The position numbers were made by a program, and so were the translations under genes. Of a stretch of DNA of 16,318 nt, positions 6,286-14,027 are shown piece by piece. Every line of letters begins with the position of its first letter. Positions within the stretch are counted from its first letter, which is position 1. The notes below the pieces were generated by a model. That model saw only the letters and a program-made list of their open reading frames with translations. It did no database searches and was not told the origin of the DNA. Origin of the DNA: an uncultured Achromobacter sp. (GTDB lineage Bacteria > Pseudomonadota > Gammaproteobacteria > Burkholderiales > Burkholderiaceae_B); the NCBI GenBank assembly GCA_913775005.1, contig CAJYKY010000211.1:1-16318 (forward strand), written 5' to 3'.

Positions 6286-8691
6286 GTGCGCAAGGTTCGG
6301 TGGTTGATCCTCTCCGCTGTCAGCGTCGCCGCCGGGGCCGTTCAGGCTCAAGGCAGCCAGGGGTCGTCCCCCGCTGCATCATCCGCCACGGCGGCGACTT
6401 CCGCACCCCAATTGCGCACGTCGCCGGGCTTGCGGATCCACCGTCTGCCAGACGACAGCATTCCCGCCTACATGGAGGCGGACAGCATTGAAGGCGACCC
6501 GGATTCCGACCTGACCTTGACTGGCAGCGCGCAAGTGCGCCGCATCGACGGCGTGATCAAGGGCGACCGCATCAATTACCGCAAGGACACGGGCGACCTC
6601 GACGTCCAGGGCAGCGCGCGCATGATGCGCGACGGCACGCTAGTGACTGGCCCGAACGCCAAGTTCAACGTCGACAAGTATTCCGGCGAAGTCGAAAAGC
6701 CCAATTTCTGGATGGGCGCCACGGGCGGTTTTGCCGTGGCGGAACATGCAGACATCTTCAGCAAGTCGCAGATGCGGCTGCACACGGTGACGTACAGCGG
6801 CTGCGCTTGCGAAACCCCGTCCTGGTACATCAAGGCCAACACGGTCGACATCGACTTCGACGAAAACGAAGGCGTGGCGCGCAACGGCGTGCTGTATTTC
6901 AAGGACGTGCCGATCCTGGCGTCGCCTTATATGACCTTTCCGGTCAAGAAAGAGCGCAAGTCGGGTTTCCTGATGCCGACCTACGGCACGACCAGCCAAG
7001 GCGGTTTCGACTTCTCGCTGCCGTACTACCTGAACCTGGCGCCGAACTACGACGCAACCATCCAGCCGCGTTACTTCTCCAAGCGCGGGATGCAGTTGGG
7101 GGGCGAGTTCCGGTACCTGGGGTCCAGCTATCTGGGCACCATGAACGGCACCTATCTGCCTAATGACAACATCACCGGCGAAGACCGCTGGATGTACTGG
7201 TGGCGTCATCAGCAGACGTTCGCGAACGGTTTCTATGCCGATTGGGACTTGGCTCGGGTGTCGGACGACAACTACTTCCGCGATATTTCGCAGTTGGGGT
7301 TGAACCAGGCGTCCACGACGTATCTGCCCCAGCGCGGCCGGGTCGGCTGGTCGTCCACGTACTGGAGCACGTACGCGCAGGTCTACAAGTATCAAACCTT
7401 GCAAGATCCGGACGCGCCGCTGGTGCCGCCGTACGACAAGGTGCCTGAGCTTTATCTGCGCGGCGCGCGCTATGACTGGAACGGCTTCGATGCCGAGTGG
7501 ATCACCACGGCCACCCGCTTCCAGATCCCAATGGTGGCGGGCAAGCGTAGCGGGCCGGAAGGCGACCGCTTGCAGTCCTACCCCACGGTGTCCTATCCGA
7601 TTGTGCGGCCGGGCTGGTTTGTCATCCCGAAGGTGGGCGTGAACTACACGCAATACCAGACGAACTGGTACGGCAGCGATTGGCTCGGCCTTAATTCGGG
7701 TACGCCGAACGCGGGTACTTCGTATGGCTATCCGGCCTCGCAATCGCGCACCGTACCCATCATGTCGCTGGATACCGGCCTGATCTTCGAGCGCGATACG
7801 ACGTTGTTCGGCAAAGCCTCCACGCAAACGCTGGAACCGCGCCTGTACTACCTGCGCGTGCCGTACCGGGATCAATCCAAGCTGCCCGTCTACGATACGT
7901 CGCTGGCGGATTTCAGCTTCTCGCAGGCGTTCGAAGAAAACATCTACACCGGCGGCTGGGATCGCATCTCGAACGCGAACCAGCTGACGGCCGCGCTGAC
8001 GACGCGCTGGCTCGATGCCAACACCGGCTTCGAGCGCATGTCGCTGGCGGTGGCGCAGCGCTTGTATTTCGATGATCAGAAAGTGACGCTGCCAGGCGAA
8101 ACGCCGCGTGAAAACGTGCGTTCCGACTTCCTGGTGGGCGCCAGCGCGGCACTGACCGACACGCTCAGCACGGACATCGCCGCTCAGTACAACCCGTATG
8201 ACAACAACTGGTCGCGCGGGTTGATCAGCGCGCGCTGGTCACCGCAGCGCCTAACGACGGTGGCGGTGTCGTACCGCTATCAGCGTGATCCTCAAACGGG
8301 TGTTCAATATCAGCCGCAGGGCCAGAACCAGGTCAGCGTTGCGCTGCAATGGCCTTTCAGCAAACGCTGGTACGGGGTGGGTCGCGTCGACTACTCCTTG
8401 CGGTCGGGGCCGTCCAGCACCGTATATGGCACGACAGACTCTCCCCGCGTTACGCAGGCCATCGCCGGTCTGGAGTACAAGGGGGATTGCTGCTGGGTGG
8501 GCCGCGTGGTCTATCAGCGCTATGCCGTATCGGCAACGGACGCCAACTCCGCCGTGTTCTTCCAGCTTGAGCTGACGGGTCTGGGTTCCCTGGGGACCGA
8601 TCCGATGAACCTGCTGAACAGAAGTATCCCTGGCTACACGAGCATTACCCCGCCTGTGCCGACCGGGACCACATTTGAAAGGTATGAATGA
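6286..8691 (+). CDS. lptD: LPS-assembly outer-membrane protein LptD
   Basis: An 801-residue protein from GTG 6286, with a signal peptide ending AVQA at residue 21. An OstA/LptA-like jellyroll domain covers about 60-145 (MEADSIEGD, LTGSAQVRR, IKGDRINY), followed by a large beta-barrel with many alternating aromatic strands. LptD with LptE moves LPS into the outer leaflet of the outer membrane. The cysteines needed for the family's interdomain disulfides are present: Cys173 and Cys175 (GCACE) and the adjacent pair Cys735-Cys736 (GDCCW). The frame is open back to a TTG at 6235, which would add 17 basic residues before the signal peptide; GTG 6286 gives a more normal signal peptide, with AAGGG 12 bases upstream, so the start is not certain. 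The stop overlaps the surA start (ATGA). Confidence 0.93.
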   Translation: MRKVRWLILSAVSVAAGAVQAQGSQGSSPAASSATAATSAPQLRTSPGLRIHRLPDDSIPAYMEADSIEGDPDSDLTLTGSAQVRRIDGVIKGDRINYRKDTGDLDVQGSARMMRDGTLVTGPNAKFNVDKYSGEVEKPNFWMGATGGFAVAEHADIFSKSQMRLHTVTYSGCACETPSWYIKANTVDIDFDENEGVARNGVLYFKDVPILASPYMTFPVKKERKSGFLMPTYGTTSQGGFDFSLPYYLNLAPNYDATIQPRYFSKRGMQLGGEFRYLGSSYLGTMNGTYLPNDNITGEDRWMYWWRHQQTFANGFYADWDLARVSDDNYFRDISQLGLNQASTTYLPQRGRVGWSSTYWSTYAQVYKYQTLQDPDAPLVPPYDKVPELYLRGARYDWNGFDAEWITTATRFQIPMVAGKRSGPEGDRLQSYPTVSYPIVRPGWFVIPKVGVNYTQYQTNWYGSDWLGLNSGTPNAGTSYGYPASQSRTVPIMSLDTGLIFERDTTLFGKASTQTLEPRLYYLRVPYRDQSKLPVYDTSLADFSFSQAFEENIYTGGWDRISNANQLTAALTTRWLDANTGFERMSLAVAQRLYFDDQKVTLPGETPRENVRSDFLVGASAALTDTLSTDIAAQYNPYDNNWSRGLISARWSPQRLTTVAVSYRYQRDPQTGVQYQPQGQNQVSVALQWPFSKRWYGVGRVDYSLRSGPSSTVYGTTDSPRVTQAIAGLEYKGDCCWVGRVVYQRYAVSATDANSAVFFQLELTGLGSLGTDPMNLLNRSIPGYTSITPPVPTGTTFERYE

Positions 8692-10286
8692 TGCGTAGGT
8701 TGCACTCTTTGCGCCGCCTGTCCGGCAGTGCGCTGTTGCTGGCTCTTTGCGCCGGCCTGCCCGCCGCGCATGCGGCCGAGCAGACCAGCCGGCCGGCGAA
8801 CAGTGGCGCCAAGGCGGCGCCCGCTGGTCAACAGAAGGCCGCACCGGCCGCCGCCGCTGCGGCGCCCAAGGGCGAACAGTTTGTCGACGGCATTGCCGCC
8901 GTGGTGGACAAGGACGTGATCACGTTGCGCGAACTGCGCGACGCTTCCGTCCGCATCGCGGCCGAATTGAAATCGCGCGGCATCCAGGTGCCCGATGACC
9001 AGACCTTGCAGCATCAAGTGTTGCAGCGCCTGATCATGGAGCGCGTGCAGCGCCACGAAGCCGATCGTCTGGGCATCCGCGTGGACGACGCGCAGGTGGA
9101 TCAGGCCATCCAGACCATCGCCGGCCGCAACAAGATCAGCGTCGCGCAACTGCGCGGTGAAATCGAGAAGTCGGGCACGACCTGGGACGCCTACCGCAAG
9201 TCGCTGCGTGATGAAATCCGCACCGATCGTCTGCGCCAGCGTGCGGTGGATTCCACCATCGTCATCTCCGACACCGAAGTCGACGCCTTCCTGAAGGACC
9301 AGCGCCGCAATCCGGCGTTTGGCGTCCAGCCCGAGGCCGCTCCGCAGCCGCAGGCCCAGCCGGCGCCCGCGCCCGAGCAAGCCGCTGCGCCGTCGGGGCC
9401 GATGCTGTATGCGCTGGCCCAGATCCTGGTGCGCGTGCCGGAAGGGTCGTCGCCCGAACAACTGGCAGCCTTGCGCAAGAAGGCGGAAGGCGTGCTGGCG
9501 CGCGCCAAGCGCGGCGACGATTTCGCCAGCCTGGCTGCCGCCGCATCAGACGGCCCCGAAGCCTTGCAAGGCGGCGTCATGGGCGTGCGGCCGCTGGACG
9601 GCTGGCCGGACCTGTTCGTCAAAGCCATCAGCAACCTGCAAAAGGGCGATGTGTCGGCGCTGATCCAGAGCGGCAACGGGTTCCACATCATCAAGGTCAT
9701 GGACCGTGGCACGGCGCAGCCGGCGCCGTCGCGCACCGCGCGCGCGCCTGCGCCCGCACCGGCGCCGCAACCTGCCGCGCGCCCGCAAGCGCCGGCGCAG
9801 CAAGGTCCCACGGAAGTGATGCAGACCCGTGCCCGCCACATCCTCATCAAGACGTCCACCGTCATGAGCGACGAGACGGCGCGTCAGCGTCTGGAGCAGG
9901 TGCGTCAGCGCCTGGTCGCCGGCGATGCCAAGTTCGAGGACATGGCGCGTCAGTATTCTCAAGACGCCACCGCGCCGCAAGGCGGCGAGCTGGGCTGGCT
10001 GAACCCGGGCGAAACCGTGCCGCCGTTCGAAGCCGCCATGAACGCGCTGAAGCCGGGTGAAATCAGCCCGCCGATCCAGTCGCCTTTCGGCTGGCACCTG
10101 ATCCAGGTTGAAGAGCGCCGCCAACACGACGTCACCGACGAACTGGCCCGCATGAAGGCGCGCCAGATCCTGTTCGAACGCCGTGCCCAGCCCGCCTTTG
10201 AAGACTGGCTTGAGCAGTTGCGTGCACAAGCCTATGTCGACAACCGCCTGGAAAAGCAGCAGAAGATTCAGCAGAACAACCGCTAA
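8688..10286 (+). CDS. surA: Periplasmic chaperone / peptidyl-prolyl isomerase SurA
   Basis: A 532-residue protein, about 100 longer than the 428 of Escherichia coli SurA. A signal peptide ends AHA near residue 29. The SurA N-terminal chaperone domain (about 64-205, VDGIAAVVDKDVIT onward) is followed by two parvulin domains (about 239-340 and 377-477; the second has RARHILIK and GGELGWL) and the C-terminal helix that packs on the N-domain. SurA escorts unfolded outer-membrane proteins, LptD among them, to the BAM complex. The extra length is mostly Ala/Pro/Gln-rich linkers at about 34-60, 216-236 and 343-373. ATG 8688 overlaps the lptD stop; a second ATG at 8691 is also served by AAAGG at 8678-8682. 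Confidence 0.94.
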   Translation: MMRRLHSLRRLSGSALLLALCAGLPAAHAAEQTSRPANSGAKAAPAGQQKAAPAAAAAAPKGEQFVDGIAAVVDKDVITLRELRDASVRIAAELKSRGIQVPDDQTLQHQVLQRLIMERVQRHEADRLGIRVDDAQVDQAIQTIAGRNKISVAQLRGEIEKSGTTWDAYRKSLRDEIRTDRLRQRAVDSTIVISDTEVDAFLKDQRRNPAFGVQPEAAPQPQAQPAPAPEQAAAPSGPMLYALAQILVRVPEGSSPEQLAALRKKAEGVLARAKRGDDFASLAAAASDGPEALQGGVMGVRPLDGWPDLFVKAISNLQKGDVSALIQSGNGFHIIKVMDRGTAQPAPSRTARAPAPAPAPQPAARPQAPAQQGPTEVMQTRARHILIKTSTVMSDETARQRLEQVRQRLVAGDAKFEDMARQYSQDATAPQGGELGWLNPGETVPPFEAAMNALKPGEISPPIQSPFGWHLIQVEERRQHDVTDELARMKARQILFERRAQPAFEDWLEQLRAQAYVDNRLEKQQKIQQNNR

Positions 10287-10304
10287 ACGCATTACGGGCT
10301 TTTC

Positions 10305-11096
10305 ATGTCTCAACACCAGGCGCGCAAGCGCTTCGGCCAGAACTTCCTGACGGACGAAAGTGTCGTCGAATCCATCGTCCGGGCGGTAGCGCCCGCCCGC
10401 GACGATGCCGTGGTCGAAATCGGACCGGGTTTGTCTGCACTGACCCGGCCCTTGCTCGAACGTCTGAATCACCTGACCGCCGTCGAAATCGACCGCGACC
10501 TGGCTGCCCGGCTGCGCAAGCAGTTCGAGGCGGGCCGCTTGACGGTCGTGGAAGCCGATGCGCTGACGGTCGATTTTTCACAGTTCGGCAGCGCGCTGCG
10601 GGTGGTGGGCAACCTGCCCTACAACATCTCCAGCCCGCTGCTGTTCCATCTGATGACCTGGGCCGACCACATCCGCGACCAGCATTTCATGCTGCAACGC
10701 GAAGTGATCGACCGCATGGTGGCGCAACCCGGATCGGGCGATTTCAGCCGCCTGTCCGTGATGCTTCAGTCGCGCTATCGCATGCACAAGCTGTTCGACG
10801 TGCCGCCCGAGGCCTTTGACCCGCCGCCCAAAGTGGTGTCGGCCATTGTCCGCATGGTGCCGTTGCCGGCCGACCGGCTGCGTCCGATCAGCGAGCGCGC
10901 CTTTGAAACGGTGGTGGCACGCGCGTTCTCGCAACGCCGCAAGATGCTGCGCCGCGTGCTGGCCGACTGGGCGGCGCAGGTGCCTTGGGAAGCGTTGGAC
11001 ATCGCGCCGACCGCGCGCGCGGAAGACATTTCCGTTGACCGGTACATCCGCCTGTCGGACGCGCTGGTTGAAGCGGGCGTGTTGCAACGCGCTTGA
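10305..11096 (+). CDS. rsmA: 16S rRNA dimethyladenosine transferase
   Basis: A 263-residue protein, normal for RsmA/KsgA. It has the N-terminal FGQNFL, the SAM-binding EIGPGLSALT (38-47), the catalytic NLPY (103-106) and the C-terminal FSQRRKMLRR. The enzyme dimethylates two adjacent adenines near the 3' end of 16S rRNA late in small-subunit assembly; loss of it causes kasugamycin resistance. It starts 18 bp after surA with no strong Shine-Dalgarno sequence. In Escherichia coli pdxA lies between surA and this gene; here it does not. A terminator follows directly, so this is the last gene of the lptD operon. Confidence 0.95.
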   Translation: MSQHQARKRFGQNFLTDESVVESIVRAVAPARDDAVVEIGPGLSALTRPLLERLNHLTAVEIDRDLAARLRKQFEAGRLTVVEADALTVDFSQFGSALRVVGNLPYNISSPLLFHLMTWADHIRDQHFMLQREVIDRMVAQPGSGDFSRLSVMLQSRYRMHKLFDVPPEAFDPPPKVVSAIVRMVPLPADRLRPISERAFETVVARAFSQRRKMLRRVLADWAAQVPWEALDIAPTARAEDISVDRYIRLSDALVEAGVLQRA

Positions 11097-11117
11097 TCTA
11101 GCGGTATCCGCTGAGAC

Positions 11118-11156
11118 AAGCCCGCTGTAGCGTTTGCTCTAGCGGGCTTTGTTTTG
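11118..11156 (+). terminator. Rho-independent terminator after rsmA
   Basis: A perfect 9-bp stem, AAGCCCGCT (11118-11126) with AGCGGGCTT (11141-11149), loop of 14, followed by TTTGTTTTG. It ends the lptD-surA-rsmA transcript 22 bp after the rsmA stop and before the convergent glycerate kinase gene. Confidence 0.9.
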
Positions 11157-11198
11157 TGCGTGCGGCAGGTATCTCCGCAAGCGAGTTTCACCGCCGCT

Positions 11199-12341
11199 TC
11201 ACAGCCTGCGTTTCTGCGCCGCCATCCACAACTGCATGACATCCCGCGCGCGGTCGCTGAGCAGTTTTTCGGCATCGTTCAACGCCTGCTGTAGCGTGAT
11301 CGGGCCAGGCGCCAGGCTGAAGGCGGCGCTGATGCCACCCGCGTGCAGCGCCTCGTAGCCGTCGCCCAGCGACCCGGCCAGCGCCACCACCGGCACGCCG
11401 GCCTGTTGCGCAATCTTCGCCACGCCTGCGGGCGTCTTGCCGCGCAGCGTCTGCGCGTCCATGCGGCCTTCACCGGTGAACACCAGCGTGGCCCCTTCGA
11501 TGGCTTGGGCCAGGCCGCCCAGTTCCGCCACGATCTCCACGCCCGGACGGAAGTGGGCGTGCAGGAAGGCGCGCGCGGCAAAGCCCAGGCCGCCCGCCGC
11601 GCCGGAGCCCGGTTCGTCGCGGTGATCCACGCCCAGATGCCGTGCGCAGACGTCGGCAAAATTGCCCAGCATCTGATCCAGCGTCAGCACCTGCTCGGGC
11701 GTCGCACCTTTTTGCGGGCCGAACACATGCGACGCGCCGTGGGGACCGCATAACGGGTTGTCCACGTCTGACGCGATGTCGATGCGGATCTTCGCCAGCC
11801 GGGGATCCAGCCCACGCGTATCGATGGTGGCCAGCTTGCCCAGCGCACCGCCGCCGGGCGGCAGGCTGTGGCCGTCGGCATCCAGCAGCCGAACCCCCAG
11901 CGCCGTCAGCATGCCGGCGCCCGCGTCGTTGGTGGCGGATCCGCCCAGTCCCAGAATGATGCGCGTGGCGCCCGCGTTGACGGCGGCCAGCATCAGCTCG
12001 CCCACGCCGTGACTGCTGGCGCGCATCGGGTCGCGCTTGGAAGGGGTAATCAATTCCAGGCCGGCCGCCGCCGCCATTTCGATGATGGCCGTGCCGTCTT
12101 CCAACAGCCCCCACACGGCGTCGACTTTGTAGCCGAGCGCGTCATTCACCGTCAGCTCGCATTCCTTGCCGCCGGTGGCGGCCAGCACGGCTTCTACCGT
12201 GCCTTCGCCGCCATCAGCCATTGGCACGCATACGGTCTGCGCGCCAGGAAACGCGGCTTTGACGCCGCGTGCAATAGCCGCCGCCGCATCGGGCGCGGAC
12301 ACGCTTTCTTTGAAGGAATCGGGAGCGATGACAATTTTCAC
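11199..12341 (-). CDS. Glycerate 2-kinase (GarK/GlxK family)
   Basis: A 380-residue protein, matching the roughly 381 of Escherichia coli GlxK. Signatures include KIVIAPDSFKES at the start, ADGGEGT (42-48), GLGGSATNDAGAGM (131-144), GSGAAGGLGF and FTGEGRMDAQT. The family phosphorylates D-glycerate to 2-phosphoglycerate with ATP, the last step of glyoxylate/tartronate and glucarate breakdown. The start is the GTG at 12341-12339, since the family begins with KIVIAPDSFK; the frame stays open well upstream into the antisense strand of pyk, but that part looks like non-coding sequence. No clear Shine-Dalgarno site is seen. It is divergent from pyk across about 199 bp; its product reaches pyruvate kinase through enolase. 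No hydroxypyruvate reductase or gcl gene is present, so the upstream pathway is not shown. Confidence 0.92.
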   Translation of the reverse strand: MKIVIAPDSFKESVSAPDAAAAIARGVKAAFPGAQTVCVPMADGGEGTVEAVLAATGGKECELTVNDALGYKVDAVWGLLEDGTAIIEMAAAAGLELITPSKRDPMRASSHGVGELMLAAVNAGATRIILGLGGSATNDAGAGMLTALGVRLLDADGHSLPPGGGALGKLATIDTRGLDPRLAKIRIDIASDVDNPLCGPHGASHVFGPQKGATPEQVLTLDQMLGNFADVCARHLGVDHRDEPGSGAAGGLGFAARAFLHAHFRPGVEIVAELGGLAQAIEGATLVFTGEGRMDAQTLRGKTPAGVAKIAQQAGVPVVALAGSLGDGYEALHAGGISAAFSLAPGPITLQQALNDAEKLLSDRARDVMQLWMAAQKRRL

Positions 12342-12540
12342 GGGTCGGGCGGGCTCGTTGAAAGTGACGGGGGAAGGCCTTGCGCGCGGCCGCAGGCGTG
12401 GGTGGAAAACGCCATGCATCAAGCCATGCGTGACGCTGCGCCAGCAGGGGCGATGGCGGGCCGCGTGACGACCATGATACCCGTGCGAACGCAGCCGGCG
12501 TACCATAGCGCTTTCGTTGTTTTTGCGAGAGTGGACCGTC
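12342..12540. promoter_or_regulatory. Divergent intergenic region, glycerate kinase / pyk
   Basis: About 199 bp that must carry both divergent promoters. It contains GCCATGC twice within 20 bp (around 12409-12429) and a TACCAT at 12501-12506 that could be a -10 for pyk, but no matching -35 is visible. Nothing here is strong enough to name an operator. Confidence 0.3.
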
Positions 12541-13983
12541 ATGCCTGTATTGCGCCGCACCAAAATTGTCGCCACCCTGGGCCCTTCGACTTCGTCGCCC
12601 GAACGCATTGAAGCGCTGATCCGCGCCGGCCTTGACGTGGCCCGTTTGAACTTCTCGCACGGCAGCGCCGATGACCATCGTGACCGCGCGCGCCTCGTGC
12701 GCGAGATTGCCGCCAAGCAGGGCCGCTTCGTCGCCATCATGGGCGACCTGCAAGGCCCCAAGATCCGTATCGCGCGCTTCACTGACAAGCTCGTGCAGTT
12801 GCACGTCGGCCAGGCTTTCACGCTGTCTCGCGTGCATCCCAAGGACGCTGGCACCGCCAGCATCGTAGGCATCGACTACCCCGAACTCGTGACCGATTGC
12901 CGCGTGGGCGATGAGCTGCTGCTGGACGATGGGCGCGTCGTGCTCGTGGTTGACGGCGTCGAGGGCGACGAAGTCCACACCACCGTCACGGTGGGCGGCC
13001 CGCTGTCGAACAACAAGGGCATCAACCGCCGTGGCGGCGGCCTGTCTGCGCCCAGCCTCACCGACAAGGACCGCGTCGACATCAAGCTGGCGGCCGAGAT
13101 GGAACTGGACTACGTGGCGGTATCGTTCCCGCGCTACGGCAGCGACATCGACGAGGCCCGCACGCTGCTTGCCGCCGCCGGCAGTCAGGCCTGGATCATC
13201 GCCAAGATCGAACGCGCCGAAGCCGTGGCCGACGACGAAGCGCTGGACGCGCTGATCCGCGCCAGCGACGGCGTCATGGTGGCGCGCGGCGACCTGGGCG
13301 TGGAAGTGGGCGATGCTGAATTGGTGGGCATCCAGAAACGCATCATCCAGCACGCGCGCACGCTGAACAAGGTCGTCATCACCGCCACGCAAATGATGGA
13401 ATCGATGATCTCCAGCCCCATGCCCACGCGCGCCGAAGTGTCCGACGTGGCCAATGCCGTGCTGGATTACACCGACGCCGTGATGCTGTCCGCCGAGAGC
13501 GCTTCGGGCCAGTACCCCGTGGAAACGGTGCAGGCGATGGCGCGTGTGTGCCTGGGCGCCGAAAAGCATCCCACGTCCACGAAGTCGCATCACCGCATGG
13601 GCGAAACCTTCACGCGCTGCGATGAAACCATTGCGCTGGCGGCCATGTACGCGGCCAACCATTTCCCCGGCGTGAAGGCGATCATCGCGCTGACCGAAAG
13701 CGGCCATACCCCGCTGATCATGTCGCGCATCCGTTCGGGCGTGCCGATCTACTGCTACAGCCCGCACAGCCTGACGCAGAACCGCGTGGCGATGTTCCGT
13801 GGGGTCTACACCATTCCGTTCGCGCCGTCGGACTACGAACCGGCCGACCTAAGCAACGCGGCCATCGATGAACTGCGCAAGCGCAATCTGGTGCAGCCGG
13901 GCGATTGGGTGATCTTGACCAAGGGTGACTTCTACCGCGACAGCGGCGGCACCAACGGCATGAAGATCCTGCTGGTGGATTGA
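12541..13983 (+). CDS. pyk: Pyruvate kinase
   Basis: A 480-residue protein, normal for bacterial pyruvate kinase. It carries RRTKIVATLGPSTSS at the N-terminus, LNFSHGS (37-42), GDLQGPKIR, the catalytic AKIERAEAV (Lys222, metal-ligand Glu224), VMVARGDLGVE, TATQMMESM and LSAESASGQYP, followed by the C-terminal domain. It converts phosphoenolpyruvate and ADP to pyruvate and ATP. The start is ATG 12541, with GTGGA a few bases upstream; an earlier in-frame TTG at 12517 adds residues not typical of the family. Divergent from glycerate kinase and closed by a strong hairpin at 13993-14019. Confidence 0.96.
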   Translation: MPVLRRTKIVATLGPSTSSPERIEALIRAGLDVARLNFSHGSADDHRDRARLVREIAAKQGRFVAIMGDLQGPKIRIARFTDKLVQLHVGQAFTLSRVHPKDAGTASIVGIDYPELVTDCRVGDELLLDDGRVVLVVDGVEGDEVHTTVTVGGPLSNNKGINRRGGGLSAPSLTDKDRVDIKLAAEMELDYVAVSFPRYGSDIDEARTLLAAAGSQAWIIAKIERAEAVADDEALDALIRASDGVMVARGDLGVEVGDAELVGIQKRIIQHARTLNKVVITATQMMESMISSPMPTRAEVSDVANAVLDYTDAVMLSAESASGQYPVETVQAMARVCLGAEKHPTSTKSHHRMGETFTRCDETIALAAMYAANHFPGVKAIIALTESGHTPLIMSRIRSGVPIYCYSPHSLTQNRVAMFRGVYTIPFAPSDYEPADLSNAAIDELRKRNLVQPGDWVILTKGDFYRDSGGTNGMKILLVD

Positions 13984-13992
13984 TATGAAGCG

Positions 13993-14019
13993 CCGCGCCC
14001 CGCCTCAAGCGGGGCGCGG
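13993..14019 (+). terminator. Terminator hairpin between pyk and the SpmA-SpmB gene
   Basis: A perfect 11-bp GC stem, CCGCGCCCCGC (13993-14003) with GCGGGGCGCGG (14009-14019), loop CTCAA, then TCTTTC. The T run is short but the stem is very stable. It lies 10 bp past the pyk stop and 9 bp from the end of the convergent gene, so it may act on both sides. Confidence 0.8.
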
Positions 14020-14027
14020 TCTTTCGG

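Noticed and set aside
6640..7875. 411-residue open frame opposite lptD
   Set aside because: Arg/Val/His-rich antisense translation with no motif, and lptD is certain.
9546..10472. 308-residue open frame opposite surA and rsmA
   Set aside because: Spans two certain genes in antisense and shows no domain.
12342..12872. Upstream extension of the glycerate kinase frame (177 residues)
   Set aside because: It runs antisense into pyk, and the family begins at KIVIAPDSF just after the GTG at 12341.
12214..13767. 517-residue open frame opposite pyk
   Set aside because: Antisense to a fully conserved enzyme gene; the His/Arg/Ala-rich translation has no recognisable domain, and long antisense frames are expected at this GC content.
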